NCBI RefSeq assembly: GCF_009931695.1
Contig: NZ_CP048000.1
Span: 5,436,436-5,500,435, forward strand
Source: Anaerocolumna sedimenticola
GTDB lineage: Bacteria; Bacillota; Clostridia; Lachnospirales; Lachnospiraceae
Direction of reading: 5' to 3'
DNA length: 64,000 nucleotides
The number at the start of each line of letters is the position of its first letter. Positions within the stretch are counted from its first letter, which is position 1. Below the pieces are notes generated by a model that saw nothing but the letters and a program-made list of their open reading frames with translations, had not been told where the DNA came from and made no database searches. Below are positions 62,035 through 64,000 of this stretch, piece after piece. The position numbers and the translations under genes are program-made.

Positions 62035-64000
62035 TTAATTGAATAATTTGATTTTTATGATAGCAGCAGCTTCTTCCGGAAATAGAACTCTGAAATATCT
62101 AAGTGATTTTCCTCCCAGACTGATATCCAAAAACGAATTAACAGCTCTGTCCTTACTGACAGCTATTACCTCGAAATCAACCCCGTTACTGGAAATACTG
62201 ATTTCATAAGGCTTACTGTTAACCTCTTCAAAAAATAATTCTCCCCGGTTTACCGGTTTGGAGCCCTCAAGATCAACCATGATCCACTCACCCTGTTTCT
62301 TCGATGCGGCACGCCATGGTTTGGTACTATTTTGGTCCGTTACATTTCTGGCGGCATAATCCGGTTCTTCACTGCTTGCAAAAACCGGCCTGCTGATACC
62401 AATGTTGAAACTCTTATCACTTTTGGCAGTCCCTTAACCGACGGCGGCGGCAATAGTTCTTTCAGCTTTTGATTCTCCCACCGCTCCTCTCCTGTTGCAT
62501 TGATAATAAGTTCTCCATAATCAGCCCTTCTGCTTTCGCTGTTATCCTGTTTTCCCCAGCATAATAAGAACGCAGCTCAATTGCACCAAGACCTTCATAA
62601 AAATTCCGTTTCTCGGGAGAGAGAACAAAACGTTTCCCTGTGGGAAATACTGCCCCGCCGCTTACAACCTCCAGCTCAACTTCCATGGTATTGGCTATCC
62701 GGTTACCGTCCTGATTAAGTATTTCTACCATAATAAAAGCATCTTCTGTGCCATCCGTTCCGATACATGTACGGTCTGCCGTAATTCTTACTGCATAGGG
62801 AATCCCCTCCTTTACCGGTTCCGGGTGCTTAATTCCCAGAAGGGTCTCCCGATACCAATACCAGAGATTAAGGGGCAATCTGTAATAATCAATCATTCCC
62901 AGGTATCCATATTCCACAATATACTTCCATGGTGGAAAGCACACCATAACGCCTTACCAGAACGCCAGGGGTAATCCATCTCCATACCAGCAGGAACAAT
63001 ACTGCCCGGACGGTTGCTTTCTTCATAGCTGCCATACTCCGAAACGAAGTTCGGAAAGCCCGGATCATGAAAAATTGTTGCCCCGTCTCCATTATACCCC
63101 GCGATATCCCCAGGGTATCAAAACCCCTCTCTGGGCTCCGCCAACTGCGGCAGGACGAGTCGGATCTTCTTCATGACTTACCATTACCAGCCGTTTCACC
63201 AGATTTTTTGCCTTATCCATAACTTCTGCGGTAGAAAAAAATGGTTCGTTGCACATACTCCACACGATAATACTCGGATGATTCCTGTTCGTTCGTATCA
63301 TATCTTTCAGGGTCCTGATACAGCTTTCTTCAAACTCCAATTGATCTTCTTCCTTTATGGGATAACCGCTGCTGGTCCAATATCCCTCTTCCTTAGGTCC
63401 TCTGTCCCCCAGAAACAATTTTCCGACAGAATATATACCTTGTTTATCACATTCCTCAGCAAATACTGTATGGTGGGGATAATGGGAGCCTCTGATAAAA
63501 TTCATACCACAGTCCTTAACCATTTTAACATCCCTGTGTATTCCGGAATGAGTAACCGCATCGCTCCAACCGGCATGATCTTGGTGAACATTAGCTCCAT
63601 TGATGTCGTAATGCTCTCCATTAAGGAAAAAACCTTTATCAGAAGTAAACTGGAACCATCGGATACCAAAAATGGTTTCATAACTGTCAAATAATTCTTC
63701 TCCCAGGTAAACAAAACTTTTCAAAACATATAACTCGGGTGTATCCGGATGCCATAATTTGGGGTTCTGTATTATATCACTCCGGTGAAAGACCATCTGG
63801 CTCTTTGCGTGAAGCTGCTTTACCTCCGATGCCCTGACTATCTGTTCACCTTTATATTCAATGATGGAAACAAGTCTGCATGTAACCTCAGATTCCGTTT
63901 CATTTTTTACCTCGGTAGAGATATCTATAACCGCTTCCTTTTTAGAAACGGCTGGAGTCGTAATAAAGGTACCATACCAACTGATGTGTACCGGTTCTGT
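62035..64000 (-). pseudogene. GH2 beta-galactosidase-family glycosidase, frameshifted and cut by the window
   Basis: Open at the right edge; the visible part begins in an Ig-like domain, then FGIRWFQFTSDKGFFLNGEH, MNFIRGSHYPH and WSMCNEPFFS (acid/base Glu). The nucleophile region PNFVSEYGSYEESNRP, the C-terminal Ig-like part (YYRLPLNLWYWYRETLLG) and a carbohydrate-binding-like tail (to LFPEEAAAIIKIKLFN) are all present but in shifted frames. Five shifts, each repaired by one added base, at 63124-63127, 63108-63111, 62918-62919, 62525-62527 and 62421-62424. Substrate could be beta-galactoside, glucuronide or arabinose-linked. Confidence 0.88.

Overview
The window looks like a chromosomal segment of a low-GC, Gram-positive, endospore-forming member of the Clostridia, most likely a plant-polysaccharide-degrading Lachnospiraceae of the Lachnoclostridium/Anaerocolumna type. 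The support is a T-box before valS, BceRS-like two-component/ABC modules, a SleC-like cortex-lytic protein, a Csp-like subtilisin homologue, a YvyF-like flagellar-region protein, a DUF6774-type small protein and a block of arabinan/xylan glycosidases. No rRNA, tRNA, CRISPR array, prophage or intact insertion sequence was seen. The genus is inference.

Layout. 1-3.1 kb: a SulP anion transporter cut by the edge, an ABC exporter locus collapsed by an internal deletion, and a self-contained small transcription unit (promoter, SD, short peptide frames, terminator). 3.1-13.6 kb: housekeeping and transport genes (AEC carrier, T-box-controlled valS, rhodanese, two MFS transporters, Nudix, AraC/GyrI regulator, DUF6774 protein) and a GNAT remnant. 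13.7-30.0 kb: two paralogous response regulator / histidine kinase / ATPase / large FtsX permease modules that bracket Nudix, DUF3783, clpP, a frameshifted AraC regulator and a TetR-linked ABC-2 exporter. 30.0-42.5 kb: single metabolic and accessory genes (PHP hydrolase, EFR1-type ferredoxin protein, GNATs, VOC, EEP nuclease, a subtilisin-like pseudoprotease, alpha/beta hydrolase, a TRADD-N-associated-type membrane protein, YvyF, MBL hydrolase, ABC-F). 43-51 kb: ThuA plus Gfo/Idh/MocA sugar genes with a divergent AraC regulator, YkgJ, a DUF6179/DUF6323-like pair, a SleC homologue and an ANT(6)-like nucleotidyltransferase. 51-64 kb: a one-direction glycosidase block (GH38, GH8, GH51, GH127, GH36, GH2) suited to taking apart arabinose-decorated xylan or arabinan oligosaccharides inside the cell. 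No secretion signals or sugar transporter are visible there.

Three families of non-coding repeats run through the intergenic space: a 98-bp double-hairpin element (two copies 97/98 identical, one half copy, one related hairpin), a ~151-bp element with terminal inverted repeats (TAGGTAATTGCGAAA type, two copies and fragments), and a 263-bp near-palindrome lodged between a kinase gene and its ABC transporter. These, the small unit at 2.5-2.8 kb and the Csp-like pseudoprotease are the most unusual content.

Eight places (GH2 five times, GH38, EFR1, AraC near clpP) look like single-base losses, seven of them in homopolymer runs. Each is repaired by adding one base, and all shift the frame in the same sense. 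This fits sequencing or assembly indels better than independent gene decay, so those genes should be read as probably intact in the organism until checked.
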